Shown here: piece by piece, positions 1 through 8,128 of the stretch
Numbering within the stretch: position 1 is the first letter of the stretch
How the letters are laid out: every line of letters starts with the position of its first letter
Origin: Pseudarthrobacter siccitolerans
Lineage (GTDB): Bacteria > Actinomycetota > Actinomycetes > Actinomycetales > Micrococcaceae
Direction: 5' to 3'
Length of the DNA stretch: 64,000 bases
NCBI RefSeq assembly: GCF_030823375.1
Contig: NZ_JAUSXB010000001.1
Location: 3,410,001 to 3,474,000, forward strand
Notes under the pieces: model-generated
What the model was told of the DNA's origin: nothing
Seen by the model: only the letters and a program-made list of their open reading frames with translations
Database searches by the model: none
Position numbers and translations under genes: made by a program

Positions 1-5
1 CCCGA

Positions 6-70
6 CCGAGCTTGCGAGATTGGGGAGGTAGCAGGGAGGCTTCCCTGGCCGAGCTTGCGAGGCTAGGGAG
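6..70. repeat. 22-bp direct repeat, two copies
   Basis: Two units (6-27 and 49-70) share the 13-base core CCGAGCTTGCGAG followed by a similar GGGGAG/AGGGAG tail. The second unit is also flanked by TCCCT and AGGGA, so it can fold as a short hairpin. Function unknown; it may be a degenerate interspersed repeat. Confidence 0.5.
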
Positions 71-88
71 CGGGTGGGGACGACGCCG

Positions 89-120
89 GCGGGTCACCTT
101 CACAGGTGGCCCGCTGTTTG
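89..120 (+). terminator. rho-independent-like terminator
   Basis: GCGGGTCACC (89-98) pairs with GGTGGCCCGC (105-114) through ten pairs with one G-U, around a six-base loop, and TGTTTG follows. It probably ends transcription of a plus-strand gene to the left of the window. Confidence 0.55.
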
Positions 121-334
121 CGTTATCCAGGGAAACTTAAGGCAATTTACACAGGGTTAACGCCGTAGGTCTTGCGGCGCTGCACGCCTACCGGCGAGAC
201 TCTTTGTTACACCCGGTGACTTGATCACCAAATCGTTCGACCAGACCCGCGGGATTGAGGGGCAGTGATGCGCCCGGACCGGCCGGTGGCAATGGCGCCT
301 CCGGACAAGGACCCGCAGAACGGAAGGATTTGTT

Positions 335-688
335 ATGGCCGGAAAGTTCGAAGCGTTTGTTGACCAGGATTCTTTTTTCAGGTTCCGCCTCCTTGCCCCG
401 GACGGCACCATCATGGCCGTCTCCGGCCCCTTTGACAGCAAATCCTCCCTCGCAGCCGGCATCACCGCCGTCAGGGAGTGCGCAGGAACGGGACTCGTGA
501 CCGATCTCTGCCCCGCGGGTACGGCGGCGCGTCAGGCACCTGCTGCAGTTCCGGCGTCGGCCGCTGCAACCGTCCAGGATGACTGTGACGACCGGCGCGT
601 ACCCGCCAGCACACACACTTCCAGCCTTTCCCCCGGGCCGCGGCGGCAGGGAAGCCGGCCACGCTGGATCACCGCAGCCGCCCGCTGA
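335..688 (+). CDS. YegP-like DUF1508 domain protein
   Basis: This is a 117-residue cytosolic protein. Residues 2-50 match the DUF1508/YegP fold: GKFE, then FRFRLLAPDG, then a Ser/Lys-Ser 'SKSSLAAGI' helix. YegP-family proteins are small, usually carry one or two such domains, and have no established biochemical role. Here there is one domain followed by a Pro/Ala/Arg-rich tail (about 60-117) that looks disordered and unconserved. The ATG is preceded by an AAGGA ribosome-binding site at good spacing, which fixes the start. An overlapping plus-strand frame from 255 is a shadow. The gene stands alone, with about 200 bases to the next gene on each side. Confidence 0.75.
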   Translation: MAGKFEAFVDQDSFFRFRLLAPDGTIMAVSGPFDSKSSLAAGITAVRECAGTGLVTDLCPAGTAARQAPAAVPASAAATVQDDCDDRRVPASTHTSSLSPGPRRQGSRPRWITAAAR

Positions 689-870
689 ACCGGGCCGCGA
701 AAATTCCTTAAAAGTTTTTGGGCCTGGGCGTAACCCTTAGGGTGCCCCGGGCGATTACCTTTATGTAGCGCCGGTCTGGAACTTGTCCCCCATCACGTTC
801 CAGGCCGGCTCTTTCACTTTCGGGCGGAAAGGCATGTGCTGCTGCAGCATCGCGTGGCGCATCCGGACAG

Positions 871-939
871 TGGTTACCGAGGGGTAAAGTGATCCCGGGA
901 AAAGGCACTTCCGAGGTTCGGATCCTGCCTCTCCCGCCA
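871..939 (+). other. tRNA-like remnant (class II tRNA fragment)
   Basis: The stretch 914-939 reads like the 3' end of a tRNA: a T-arm GAGGTTCGGATCC, then CTCTCCCG and an encoded CCA. Just upstream, 871-893 resembles a D-arm (GGTTACCGAGGGGTAAAG). The roughly 30 bases of anticodon arm that should lie between are missing, and only three of five T-stem pairs form. It therefore cannot be a working tRNA. It may be a decayed Ser/Tyr-type tRNA or the scar of an old integration site, or chance. It overlaps the N-terminal codons of the sigma-factor frame. Confidence 0.3.
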
Positions 940-1524
940 AACAGCCTCTCTTTGACTGAAAGCACTACGTCCGTGACTGATGCACTGACAGGCCTGGCCC
1001 CGGGGGACCAGGCCACCGGGTCTTCCGGTTTCAGCGCGGTGTACCGGACGTATGCATCACAGGTCCTGGGATATTTCACCGCCCGGGGCGTCGAGGATCC
1101 GGAGGCGGCAATGCAGGAAGTGTTCCTGTCCGTCCTGCCGCGGCTTGGCACCATCCATGGCGGTCCCGCCGGGCTCCGGACGTTCATCTTCTCCGTGGCC
1201 CACGCCCGCATGGTGGATGACCAGCGGCGCCAGAGCCGCACGCCCGCGAAGCTGCCGTTCGAGCCCGGGCTGGACCAGCGGGAAGATCCGTCGGCCGAGG
1301 CGGAAGCGCTGGAACGCATATCCCCGCAGGAGGTCCTGGATCTGCTGGACGGGTTGCCCCGGGACCAGCGCGAGGTCCTGGCACTGCGCCTCGTGGCCGG
1401 ACTCACGGTGGAGCAGTCAGCTGATGCCATGGGAAAGAGCTCCGGTGCGGTGAAGCAGTTGCAGCGGCGGGCGCTGGGTAAGCTCCGGGAACTTTCGGCC
1501 GTGAAGGAGTACCTGAGCTCATGA
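889..1524 (+). CDS. ECF-type RNA polymerase sigma factor
   Basis: The 211-residue frame carries sigma region 2 (about 47-120; 'YRTYASQVLGYF' through 'FIFSVAHARMVDDQRR') and region 4 (about 150-205; 'LPRDQREVLALRLVAGLT' with an HTH ending in 'GAVKQLQRRAL'). It should direct core polymerase to a small regulon, typically in response to envelope or stress signals; the signal cannot be read from sequence. The GTG at 889 has GAGG six bases upstream, but the first 20 or so residues read through a tRNA-like fragment and are not needed for the fold, so TTG 952 or GTG 973 are alternatives. It overlaps the next gene by 4 bases (ATGA), so the two are translationally coupled. That gene is the likely anti-sigma factor. 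Confidence 0.85.
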   Translation: MIPGKGTSEVRILPLPPNSLSLTESTTSVTDALTGLAPGDQATGSSGFSAVYRTYASQVLGYFTARGVEDPEAAMQEVFLSVLPRLGTIHGGPAGLRTFIFSVAHARMVDDQRRQSRTPAKLPFEPGLDQREDPSAEAEALERISPQEVLDLLDGLPRDQREVLALRLVAGLTVEQSADAMGKSSGAVKQLQRRALGKLRELSAVKEYLSS

Positions 1525-2162
1525 CACCGCAAACTGATGTGTTGCCGGTCCTCGTGGAGGACATGCTCCTCGACGCCGGATTCGGGCAGGACGCCGTACT
1601 CCGGGACACCCTCCTTGCGCTGGGGTCCCTCGCCAACCTGGCTGCCCCGCAGCCCGGCCCTGAGCTGGCGGCTCTGTTGTCCCGGCCGGCAGGCCAGCTG
1701 GAACGCCGCCGGCGGGTCCTCCAGCGGAGGACTACGGCCCTGGGCCTCGCCATCATTGCCGGTATGGGACTGGGCGTCACCGGGGTGGCCGCGAGCTCCA
1801 CCGGACATGGGGATTCCACTGGTCTCTCCGTCCAGCATCTGCTTCAGGACTGGACCCCGTCCTGGAGCATCGCCCCAGCGGCGTCGCCCCCTGTGGCGCA
1901 GGAGCCGGCGCCTTCTGCCGGACCGGCGAGGGAACCGGCAGTGGCGTCAGCCGAAGCCGTTGCCGGGCATACTGGCGGCATGGCGGAACTTCCTGCACCC
2001 GGCAAAGTGCTTGGGGCCAAGGATGTACCGCGAACCAAGAATGAGGTGCCGAAAGGGAATGCCGGCAGTGACGGGGAATTTGCGGGCGGCGGCGGCAAGC
2101 CGGGACAAACGGGGCCGGCCCTGGGGCCGGCCCCGTCCCGTGCCGGGAAGCCCGGCCGTTAA
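1521..2162 (+). CDS. putative membrane anti-sigma partner, one TM segment
   Basis: This 213-residue protein is not recognised as a named family. Residues 1-70 are a helical cytoplasmic portion ending in an Arg-rich stop (ERRRRVLQRR). One hydrophobic segment spans about 71-91. The remaining 120 residues would be outside the cell and are Pro/Ala/Gly-rich with no domain I know. The order ECF sigma then single-pass protein, with a 4-base overlap, is the classic arrangement of a sigma factor and its membrane anti-sigma factor. No HxxxCxxC zinc motif is present, so this role is inferred from context only. GC-rich GGGGCCGGCCC repeats near the 3' end (about 2113-2138) could form a hairpin inside the coding region. 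Confidence 0.6.
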   Translation: MTPQTDVLPVLVEDMLLDAGFGQDAVLRDTLLALGSLANLAAPQPGPELAALLSRPAGQLERRRRVLQRRTTALGLAIIAGMGLGVTGVAASSTGHGDSTGLSVQHLLQDWTPSWSIAPAASPPVAQEPAPSAGPAREPAVASAEAVAGHTGGMAELPAPGKVLGAKDVPRTKNEVPKGNAGSDGEFAGGGGKPGQTGPALGPAPSRAGKPGR

Positions 2163-2175
2163 GAGCGGCCCCGGC

Positions 2176-2670
2176 TTAGGCCAGGACCTGGCGCTTCGAT
2201 GAGATGACGCCGGTGTCAAAGCCTGCCAGATGGAGTCCGCCATGGAACCTGGCGTGCTCGATCTTGACGCACCGGTCCATCACAACATGGAGCCCGGCAG
2301 CTTCGGCCTCCGCGGCCACGCCTTCATGCCAGGACCCCAGCTGCAGCCACAGGGTTTTGGCGCCCGCAGCGATAGCCTCGTCCAGGACGCCGGGGAGGTC
2401 GTCGTGCTTGCGGAAGACGTCCACGATGTCCGGGCTTTCCGGCAGGTCTGCGAGCGACGCGTACGTGGGCTGGCCCAGGATCTCCTGGACTACCGGGTTA
2501 ACGAAGTACACCTTGTAGCGGGAAGAGGACAGCAGGTAGGTGGCCACGAAGTAGCTGGCCCGGGAGGGCTTGTCCGATGCCCCCACGATGGCGATTGTCT
2601 TTGCTTGCCGCAGCAGGTCCAGGCGTTCGGGCGCCGAGGGGCCTTCCCAAGTGCGTGCTGTAATGCTCAT
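2176..2670 (-). CDS. CoA-binding (YccU-like) protein
   Basis: The 164-residue protein has a Rossmann-type CoA-binding domain: the beta-turn-alpha IAIVGASDKPSRASY near residue 25, then FVNPVVQEILGQPTY and AGAKTLWLQLG. The family binds CoA or acyl-CoA and is related to the CoA-binding half of succinyl-CoA synthetase, but stand-alone members have no settled reaction. It is the last gene of the sulfur operon and overlaps metY by 4 bases. A second member of the same family (10444-10869) diverges from the other end of the operon, which hints that CoA binding matters for this pathway. No signal or membrane segment; cytosolic. Confidence 0.85.
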   Translation of the reverse strand: MSITARTWEGPSAPERLDLLRQAKTIAIVGASDKPSRASYFVATYLLSSSRYKVYFVNPVVQEILGQPTYASLADLPESPDIVDVFRKHDDLPGVLDEAIAAGAKTLWLQLGSWHEGVAAEAEAAGLHVVMDRCVKIEHARFHGGLHLAGFDTGVISSKRQVLA

Positions 2671-4022
2671 GCGCGTGCTCCGATCGTGCAGGCGTCGGCT
2701 GCTTCGTCATCCCGCATCCCCGCCTCCGCAGCTGTGGCTTGCGATGCTGCGGTGAGGGCCTGGTCAAGGTCCCACAGGATGTCCTCGATGTCCTCCAGGC
2801 CCACGGAAATGCGGACCAGGTCCTCCGGCACGCCTGCTGACTCGAGCTGCGCCGGGCTGAGCTGCTGGTGGGTGGTGCTGCCAGGATGGATCACCAGGGT
2901 ACGGGAATCGCCCACATTGGCCAGGTGCGAGGCCAGCTGCAGGGATTCGATGAACTTCTGCCCCGCAGCCCTCCCGCCCTTCACGCCAAAGGAGAACACC
3001 GAGCCCGGACCCAGGGGAAGGTACTTCCGTGCCCGTTTGAAGTGCGGATGTGACGGCAACCCCGAGAAGTTCACGTAGGCCACGCGCTCGTCGGCCTCGA
3101 GCCATTCGGCCACGGCCTGGGCGTTCTTCAGGTGCTCGTCCAGCCGCTGGGGAAGGGTTTCCACGCCCTGCAGCAGCTGGAAGGCGGACTGCGGGGAGAG
3201 CGCGGGGCCAATGTCGCGCAGCTGCTCACAGCGGAGTTTGGTGAGGAAGCCGTACTCGCCGAAGTTGCCCCACCAGGAGACGTTGCCGTAGGAGGCTACG
3301 GGTTCGGTCATGGTGGGGAACTTGCCGTTGCCCCAGTTGAACCGGCCGCTTTCCACGATCACGCCACCCAGCGTGGTCCCGTGGCCTCCAAGGAACTTGG
3401 TGGCCGAGTGGATCACGATGTCCGCGCCGTGTTCGATGGGCCGCACCAGGTACGGCGTGCTCAAGGTGGCGTCGACGACGAGGGGGATGCCGGCGTCGTG
3501 CGCCACTTGCGCCAAAGCCGCAAGGTCCTGGACTTCCGACGACGGGTTGGCCACCACCTCAACGAAAATTGCCTTGGTGTTCTTCCGGACCGCCGCCGCG
3601 TAGTCCGCAGGTTCGGTACCGGGCACGAACGTGGTGTCCACGCCGAAGCGGCGGAGGGTGACGTCCAGCTGGGTCACGGTGCCCCCGTAGAGCTGGGAGG
3701 CGGCAACGATGTGGTCGCCCGCCTGGGTCAGCGCGGCGAAGGTGATGAACTCCGCGGCCATGCCCGAGGACGTCGCGACCGCTCCGATGCCGCCTTCCAG
3801 GGAGGCGATGCGCTCTTCGAACGCGGCCACAGTGGGGTTGCCTATGCGGGAGTAGATGTTGCCGTACTTCTGCAGTGCGAACAGGTTGGCGGCGTCCTGG
3901 GTGTCCTTGAACACGAAGGATGTGGTCTGGTAGATGGGGACGGCCCGGGCGCCGTGTTCGGCGTCAGGGGTGCCACCGGCGTGCAGGGCGCGAGTGCGGA
4001 ATCCGAAAGTTCGGTCACTCAT
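2667..4022 (-). CDS. metY: O-acetylhomoserine sulfhydrylase (MetY-type, PLP)
   Basis: This 451-residue Cys/Met-metabolism PLP enzyme probably makes homocysteine from O-acetylhomoserine and sulfide. It may also act on O-acetylserine or methanethiol. Visible motifs are the phosphate-binding SSGMAAE (85-91), the aspartate in VVDATLSTP (about 184) that pairs with the pyridine nitrogen, and the Schiff-base lysine in [11 protein letters not shown] (Lys209). The length (about 450) and the insertion '[12 protein letters not shown]'-like region fit MetY rather than MetB/MetC (about 390). Its start overlaps the sfnG stop by one base (TGATG). Upstream genes import sulfonates and oxidise methyl sulfones, so this enzyme would be the last step, putting released sulfur into methionine. 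Confidence 0.92.
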   Translation of the reverse strand: MSDRTFGFRTRALHAGGTPDAEHGARAVPIYQTTSFVFKDTQDAANLFALQKYGNIYSRIGNPTVAAFEERIASLEGGIGAVATSSGMAAEFITFAALTQAGDHIVAASQLYGGTVTQLDVTLRRFGVDTTFVPGTEPADYAAAVRKNTKAIFVEVVANPSSEVQDLAALAQVAHDAGIPLVVDATLSTPYLVRPIEHGADIVIHSATKFLGGHGTTLGGVIVESGRFNWGNGKFPTMTEPVASYGNVSWWGNFGEYGFLTKLRCEQLRDIGPALSPQSAFQLLQGVETLPQRLDEHLKNAQAVAEWLEADERVAYVNFSGLPSHPHFKRARKYLPLGPGSVFSFGVKGGRAAGQKFIESLQLASHLANVGDSRTLVIHPGSTTHQQLSPAQLESAGVPEDLVRISVGLEDIEDILWDLDQALTAASQATAAEAGMRDDEAADACTIGARA

Positions 4023-5230
4023 CAGACCGTCACCAGCCCGGTGGTTGAGCCTGTCGAAACCGCGGGGGTGCGGGAAAGGTCCAGCTCCGTGCCGTTTTTC
4101 CGGGCGAGGTCCGCTTCAAGTTCCCGGACGATGGGCAGGATGTCCTGGCCGAACGCCGCCACCTCCTCCTGGAAGTGCAGGTAGCAGGTCAGGAACAGGT
4201 TCACGCCGAGCTTTTTGTACTCCACGATGCGTTCGGCGATCTGTTCCGGGGTGCCGATCAGCTGCGTCTTGAAGCCATCGTTGTACTGGATCAGGTCCTC
4301 GAAGGTGGAGTCTGCCCACATGCCCTTGCCATCCTTGGTCGAGGCGCCGGCTTCCTGCACGGCGTCCCGGAAACCCTGGACGGCCGGCCTGTGCGCCTTC
4401 GCCACGATCTCGCGCAGGGTCTCGCGGGCTTCCTTCTCCGAGTCGCGGGCGATGACGAAACCGTTGAGACCGAACCGGGGTGCAGCCAAGGCACCTTCGG
4501 TGCCGCGGCGGGTTTCGCCGGCGGCGGCCACGACTCCGGCAATGTTGTCCTTGAAGCCTTCCAGGTCCTTGCCGTTGGAGAAGTACCAGTCCGCAACGCG
4601 CCCCGCGGTAGCCTGGGCCGCCGTCGAATTTCCACCGAAGAAGATTTCCGGGTGGGCGCGCCCGGGCACGTCAACGGGTGCGGGGTTCAAGGTGAAATCG
4701 GTGATGTTGTAGTACTTGCCGGACTGGCTGTACTCCTGCTCCGTCCACAGGCCGCGGAGGACCTTGATGAACTCCTCGGTGCGGACGTAGCGTTCGTCAT
4801 GCTCCAGCCATTCCAGGCCGAAGTTGGTGAACTCGTTCTTGAGCCAGCCGGAGACGATGTTCACGGCGGCGCGGCCGTTGGAGATGTGATCGGCGGTGAT
4901 GATGTACTTGGCCAGCACACCGGGGTGCCACATGCCCGGGTGGACTGCGGCGATGACCTTCAGCCGCTCGGTAGCGGCCAGCAGCGCCAGGCTGAAGGAC
5001 GTGGCTTCGTGCTGCTTGTCCGCGCCGTAGGACGCGGCGTAGCGGGTCTGGGTCAGGGCGTACTCGAAACCTGACTCCTCGGCGATCCGGGCGAGCTTCT
5101 TGTTGTAGTCGAAGTCCCAGCCGGTCCGCTGTTCGATGGTGGAGACCACCAGTCCGCCGGAGACGTTCGGTACCCAGTACGCGAACTTCAGCGGCTCGGA
5201 AAGACGGGCAACGCTGCTGATGTCATTCAT
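4022..5230 (-). CDS. sfnG: SfnG-like FMNH2-dependent dimethylsulfone monooxygenase
   Basis: This 402-residue protein belongs to the bacterial-luciferase-like flavin monooxygenases. The N-terminus (LKFAYWVPNVSGGLVV, then the EQRTGWDFDYN region and VNIVSGWLKNEF) closely follows SfnG, which uses FMNH2 and O2 to cleave a C-S bond of dimethylsulfone, giving methanesulfinate. A separate flavin reductase is needed and none is in the window. The chosen ATG (5230) has an AAAGGAAC site; a longer upstream frame reading into acs is spurious. The gene sits 10 bases after acs. The last 15 or so residues are encoded by an interspersed palindromic repeat (4037-4066) and read VSTGSTTG, so the C-terminus is longer than the family norm. 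Confidence 0.85.
   Translation of the reverse strand: MNDISSVARLSEPLKFAYWVPNVSGGLVVSTIEQRTGWDFDYNKKLARIAEESGFEYALTQTRYAASYGADKQHEATSFSLALLAATERLKVIAAVHPGMWHPGVLAKYIITADHISNGRAAVNIVSGWLKNEFTNFGLEWLEHDERYVRTEEFIKVLRGLWTEQEYSQSGKYYNITDFTLNPAPVDVPGRAHPEIFFGGNSTAAQATAGRVADWYFSNGKDLEGFKDNIAGVVAAAGETRRGTEGALAAPRFGLNGFVIARDSEKEARETLREIVAKAHRPAVQGFRDAVQEAGASTKDGKGMWADSTFEDLIQYNDGFKTQLIGTPEQIAERIVEYKKLGVNLFLTCYLHFQEEVAAFGQDILPIVRELEADLARKNGTELDLSRTPAVSTGSTTGLVTV
4037..4066 (-). repeat. REP-like palindromic repeat, copy 1 (inside sfnG)
   Basis: On the minus strand this reads GGTTTCGACAGGCTCAACC with a CACCGG tail, an imperfect palindrome (GGTT/AACC ends). It lies in frame in the last codons of sfnG and encodes VSTGSTTG. 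Related copies lie at 5513-5539 (acs) and 15975-16000 (purL). Confidence 0.7.
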
Positions 5231-5240
5231 GATTGTTCCT

Positions 5241-7235
5241 TTACTTTTGTCCGTTGAGATTGGGTGCCGGTACGGCTTTGACGTAGTCGCGCACCGCGCC
5301 TTGGATGCCGGCGATCGCCGGCTCGTTTTGGAGCGAGGTAGTGTCGCCGAGGGTGGTTCCCTCGAACAGTTGGGTGAGCAGCCGGCGCATGATCTTGCCG
5401 CTGCGGGTCTTGGGTACATCCGGAACCACGACGACGTCGCGCGGCTTGGCGATCGGGCCGATCTCCTTGGCGACGTGGTTGCGTAGGTCCTCGCTGGTTG
5501 AGCGCGTCTGGCCGGTGGTTGAGCTTGTCGAAACCCCTGCCTTCAGGACCACAAATGCGACGACGGCGTGCCCGGTCTTCGGGTCGGCCACGGGGCAGAC
5601 GCCTGCCTCCACCACGTCCGGGTGCGATACCAGCGCGGACTCGATCTCGATGGTGGAGAGCAGGTGGCCGGAGACGTTGAGGGTGTCGTCCACCCGGCCG
5701 AGGATCCAGATGTCGCCGTCGGCGTCGTATTTGGCACCGTCCCCGGCCAGGAACCATCCATGCTCCGCGTACTGGCTCCAATAGGAGTCAAAGTAGCGGC
5801 GCGGGTTGCCCCAGACCGTGCGGGCGATGGCGGGACCGGGGGAGTCGACCACGATGTTCCCCTGCACCCCTGGGGGAACCGTGTTGCCGGCGTCATCCAC
5901 AATCCGGGTGCTGACGCCGGGCAGCGGGCGCGCCGCGCAGCCGGGCTTGAAGTCTGTGTCCGTCGGAGCAGGGGAAAGTATGGTCGCACCCGTTTCCGAC
6001 TGCCACCAGGTGTCCACAATAGGGGCGGTGCCCGCGCCGACGTTATCGCGAAGCCACCGCCAGGCCTCCGGGTTCACTGCCTCGCCAACGGTGCCGAGCA
6101 CGCGGATGGAGGAGAGGTCGTAGGTGTCCGGAACGCCGTCGGGGAACCAGCCCATGAGGGAGCGGACCAGCGTGGGCGCGGTGTAGTACTGGGTGACGCC
6201 GTAGCGTTCGATGATTTCGAAGTGCCGGCCCGGGTGCGGAGTGTTGGGGGTGCCTTCAAAGATCACCTGGGTGACCCCGTTCGAGAGCGGACCGTAGATT
6301 TCGTAAGTGTGCGCGGTGACCCAGGCGAGGTCCGCGGTGCACCAGTGGACATCGCGGTCCCGCAGGGCCGGGTCCGGGTTGCTGAACAGGTGCTCGAAGC
6401 TCCAGGACGCCTGGGTGAGGTACCCGCCCGAGGTGTGGACCAGGCCCTTGGGCTTCCCAGTGGTTCCTGAGGTGTACATGATGAACAGGGGAGTCTCGGC
6501 GTCGAACGCCTCCGGCTCATGGACATCCGCTGCATTCCCGACGACGTCGTGCCACCACACGTCGCGGCCTTCGGTCATAGCGACTGTTGCCAGGTCCGTT
6601 GCCGGAGTGGTGCGGTTGACCACCAGGACGTGCTCGATGGCGTTCTCGCCAGCCACTGCGGCGTCCGCGTTGTCTTTCACGGGAACGGCCACGCCGCGCC
6701 GGAACTGGCCGTCGGTGGTGACCAGGAGCTTGGCGCCGGTGTCCTCCACTCGGAACTTCAGTGCTTCGGCGGAGAAGCCGCCGAACACCAGGGAATGGAT
6801 GGCACCGATGCGTGCCACGGCCAGCGTGATGATGATGGTTTCGGGGATGACGGGGAGATAGATGACCACGCGGTCGCCCTTGCCGATGCCCAGGGCCAGG
6901 AGCGCGTTGGCTGCCTTGGACACCTCGCGCTGGAGTTCGGCGTAGGTGATGGACCGGCGGTCGCCGGGTTCGCCCTCGAAATACAGCGCCACTCTGTCAC
7001 CGCGGCCCTCAAGCACATGGCGGTCCACGCAGTTGTAGGCGACGTTGAGCCGGCCGCCGTCGAACCAGCTGATCTGCGGCCCGGTGCCGGCCTCAGGATC
7101 TGCGGGCACCCAGCGGTGCGCCGTGTGCCACGGGTTTTCCCAGTGGAGCCGCAAGGCCTGCTGTTCCCAGAAGGTCACGTTATCCGGGTGCACCCCGGCG
7201 TTCAGGTCAAAGGTTTCGGTGGTGCTCACGCCCAT
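5241..7235 (-). CDS. acs: acetyl-CoA synthetase (AMP-forming)
   Basis: The enzyme (about 664 residues) activates acetate with ATP and CoA. The P-loop-like YTSGTTGKPKGLVHT, the acetate-pocket and adenylate motif DTWWQSETG, the hinge LGRVDDTLNVSGHLLS and the acetylatable lysine in PKTRSGKIMRR are all present. The Trp of WWQSETG supports acetate rather than a longer acid. ATG 7235 is preferred; a GTG at 7250 is also in frame. The gene overlaps ssuC, an unusual place for acs, in the middle of a sulfonate operon. The C-terminal domain contains an insertion of about 15 residues (VSTSSTTG and neighbours) that is exactly an interspersed repeat, between VVLKAG and the EDLRNHVAKEIG helix. Confidence 0.9.
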   Translation of the reverse strand: MGVSTTETFDLNAGVHPDNVTFWEQQALRLHWENPWHTAHRWVPADPEAGTGPQISWFDGGRLNVAYNCVDRHVLEGRGDRVALYFEGEPGDRRSITYAELQREVSKAANALLALGIGKGDRVVIYLPVIPETIIITLAVARIGAIHSLVFGGFSAEALKFRVEDTGAKLLVTTDGQFRRGVAVPVKDNADAAVAGENAIEHVLVVNRTTPATDLATVAMTEGRDVWWHDVVGNAADVHEPEAFDAETPLFIMYTSGTTGKPKGLVHTSGGYLTQASWSFEHLFSNPDPALRDRDVHWCTADLAWVTAHTYEIYGPLSNGVTQVIFEGTPNTPHPGRHFEIIERYGVTQYYTAPTLVRSLMGWFPDGVPDTYDLSSIRVLGTVGEAVNPEAWRWLRDNVGAGTAPIVDTWWQSETGATILSPAPTDTDFKPGCAARPLPGVSTRIVDDAGNTVPPGVQGNIVVDSPGPAIARTVWGNPRRYFDSYWSQYAEHGWFLAGDGAKYDADGDIWILGRVDDTLNVSGHLLSTIEIESALVSHPDVVEAGVCPVADPKTGHAVVAFVVLKAGVSTSSTTGQTRSTSEDLRNHVAKEIGPIAKPRDVVVVPDVPKTRSGKIMRRLLTQLFEGTTLGDTTSLQNEPAIAGIQGAVRDYVKAVPAPNLNGQK
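5494..5539 (-). repeat. REP-like palindromic repeat, copy 2 (inside acs)
   Basis: Minus strand 5539-5513 reads GGTTTCGACAAGCTCAACC plus CACCGG, one base different from copy 1. A degenerate half-unit (CTGGTTGAGCGCG) follows at 5494-5506. The unit is in the same reading frame and direction as in sfnG and adds a peptide to a surface loop of Acs. Confidence 0.7.
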
Positions 7236-8128
7236 CGTTTCACCGCCCACTTTTCTGCCAGGCCCAGCAGGGCGTCAGTAATTTTTCCGATCACGGCGAG
7301 CATCACGATGGCCAGGAACAGCCGGTCGGTGCGCCCGTTGTTCTGCGAATCCATCAGCAGGAAGCCCAGGCCCATGGACGAGGCGATCAGCTCCGCCGCC
7401 ACCAGGAACAGCCAGGCCTGGGCCAGCGCCAGCCGCAGTCCGGAAAAGACGGCGGGAACGACGGCGGGCAGCTGCACCGTGGTCAGCAGCCGGACGCCCT
7501 TAAGGCCGAAGGCGCGGGCCGCCTCCACCAGGTTGCGGTCCACGTGGCGCAGCGCCAGCGAAACGGTGGTGAACACGGGGAAGAACGCGCCGATGATGAT
7601 GAGGGTCACCTTGGAGTCCTCACCGATTTTCAGCCACAGGATCAGCAGCGGCACCCAGGCCAGGGACGGAACCGCCCGCAGTGCCCCGATGGTGGGGGCC
7701 AGCAGGGCGTCCGCTATTTTGGACAGGCCCACGGTTGCGCCGAGGACCAGGCCCAGCAGGGCACCGACCAGGAAACCGATCACGACCCGTTGGGTGGAGA
7801 TGGCTATGTGGGTTCCGAGCTCTCCGCGTTCCAGCAGCTCGCCTGCAGCCTCCAGCACCATGGCCGGCGGCGGCAGTTGCACCACCGTGAACAGGTGGCT
7901 GGAGGAGGCGATCTGCCAGGCGGCCAGCAGGACTGCCGGGATGATCAAGCCAAGGGGCAGACGCGCCCAGTTCCTGGAGCGGACTCCGGCGGGAGACCAT
8001 CCCGGTGCCGGAGCGGGTGCCTGACCGGCGCCCGCCCGGGCAGCGTCTGCCGTTGTTGCGGGAGCGGCTGCAGCACGCTCATCCGCAACAGTGTTGCCGG
8101 TGATGTGGGGATCTCCGAGAGTGCTCAT
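7226..8128 (-). CDS. ssuC: sulfonate ABC transporter permease (SsuC-like)
   Basis: The 300-residue inner-membrane protein has about six hydrophobic segments in the BPD_transp_1 fold. The ATPase-docking EAA loop is visible as EAARAFGLKGVRLL about two-thirds along. A Pro/Ala-rich cytoplasmic stretch of about 45 residues precedes the first membrane helix. Its start overlaps the ssuA stop by one base (TGATG) and its 3' end overlaps acs, so it is co-translated with both. With SsuA and SsuB it forms an importer of the taurine/alkanesulfonate/nitrate class. The exact sulfur compound cannot be told from sequence, although the sfnG and metY neighbours point to an organosulfur substrate. Confidence 0.88.
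   Translation of the reverse strand: MSTLGDPHITGNTVADERAAAAPATTADAARAGAGQAPAPAPGWSPAGVRSRNWARLPLGLIIPAVLLAAWQIASSSHLFTVVQLPPPAMVLEAAGELLERGELGTHIAISTQRVVIGFLVGALLGLVLGATVGLSKIADALLAPTIGALRAVPSLAWVPLLILWLKIGEDSKVTLIIIGAFFPVFTTVSLALRHVDRNLVEAARAFGLKGVRLLTTVQLPAVVPAVFSGLRLALAQAWLFLVAAELIASSMGLGFLLMDSQNNGRTDRLFLAIVMLAVIGKITDALLGLAEKWAVKRWA

Larger units (their letters stand above)
1..334. other. gene-free left edge of the window
   Basis: No convincing reading frame covers this stretch. It holds two copies of a short direct repeat (6-70), a strong hairpin that looks like the terminator of a gene lying to the left of the window (89-120), and about 200 bases of leader before the YegP-like gene. A clear ribosome-binding site (AAGGA) sits just before 335. 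I see no recognisable sigma-70 promoter that I would defend. Confidence 0.6.

Noticed and set aside
871..939. functional tRNA gene
   Set aside because: The anticodon arm is missing and the acceptor and T stems do not pair properly.
6519..8024. 501-codon plus-strand open frame across acs and ssuC
   Set aside because: It spans two real, overlapping minus-strand genes and its protein shows no domain.
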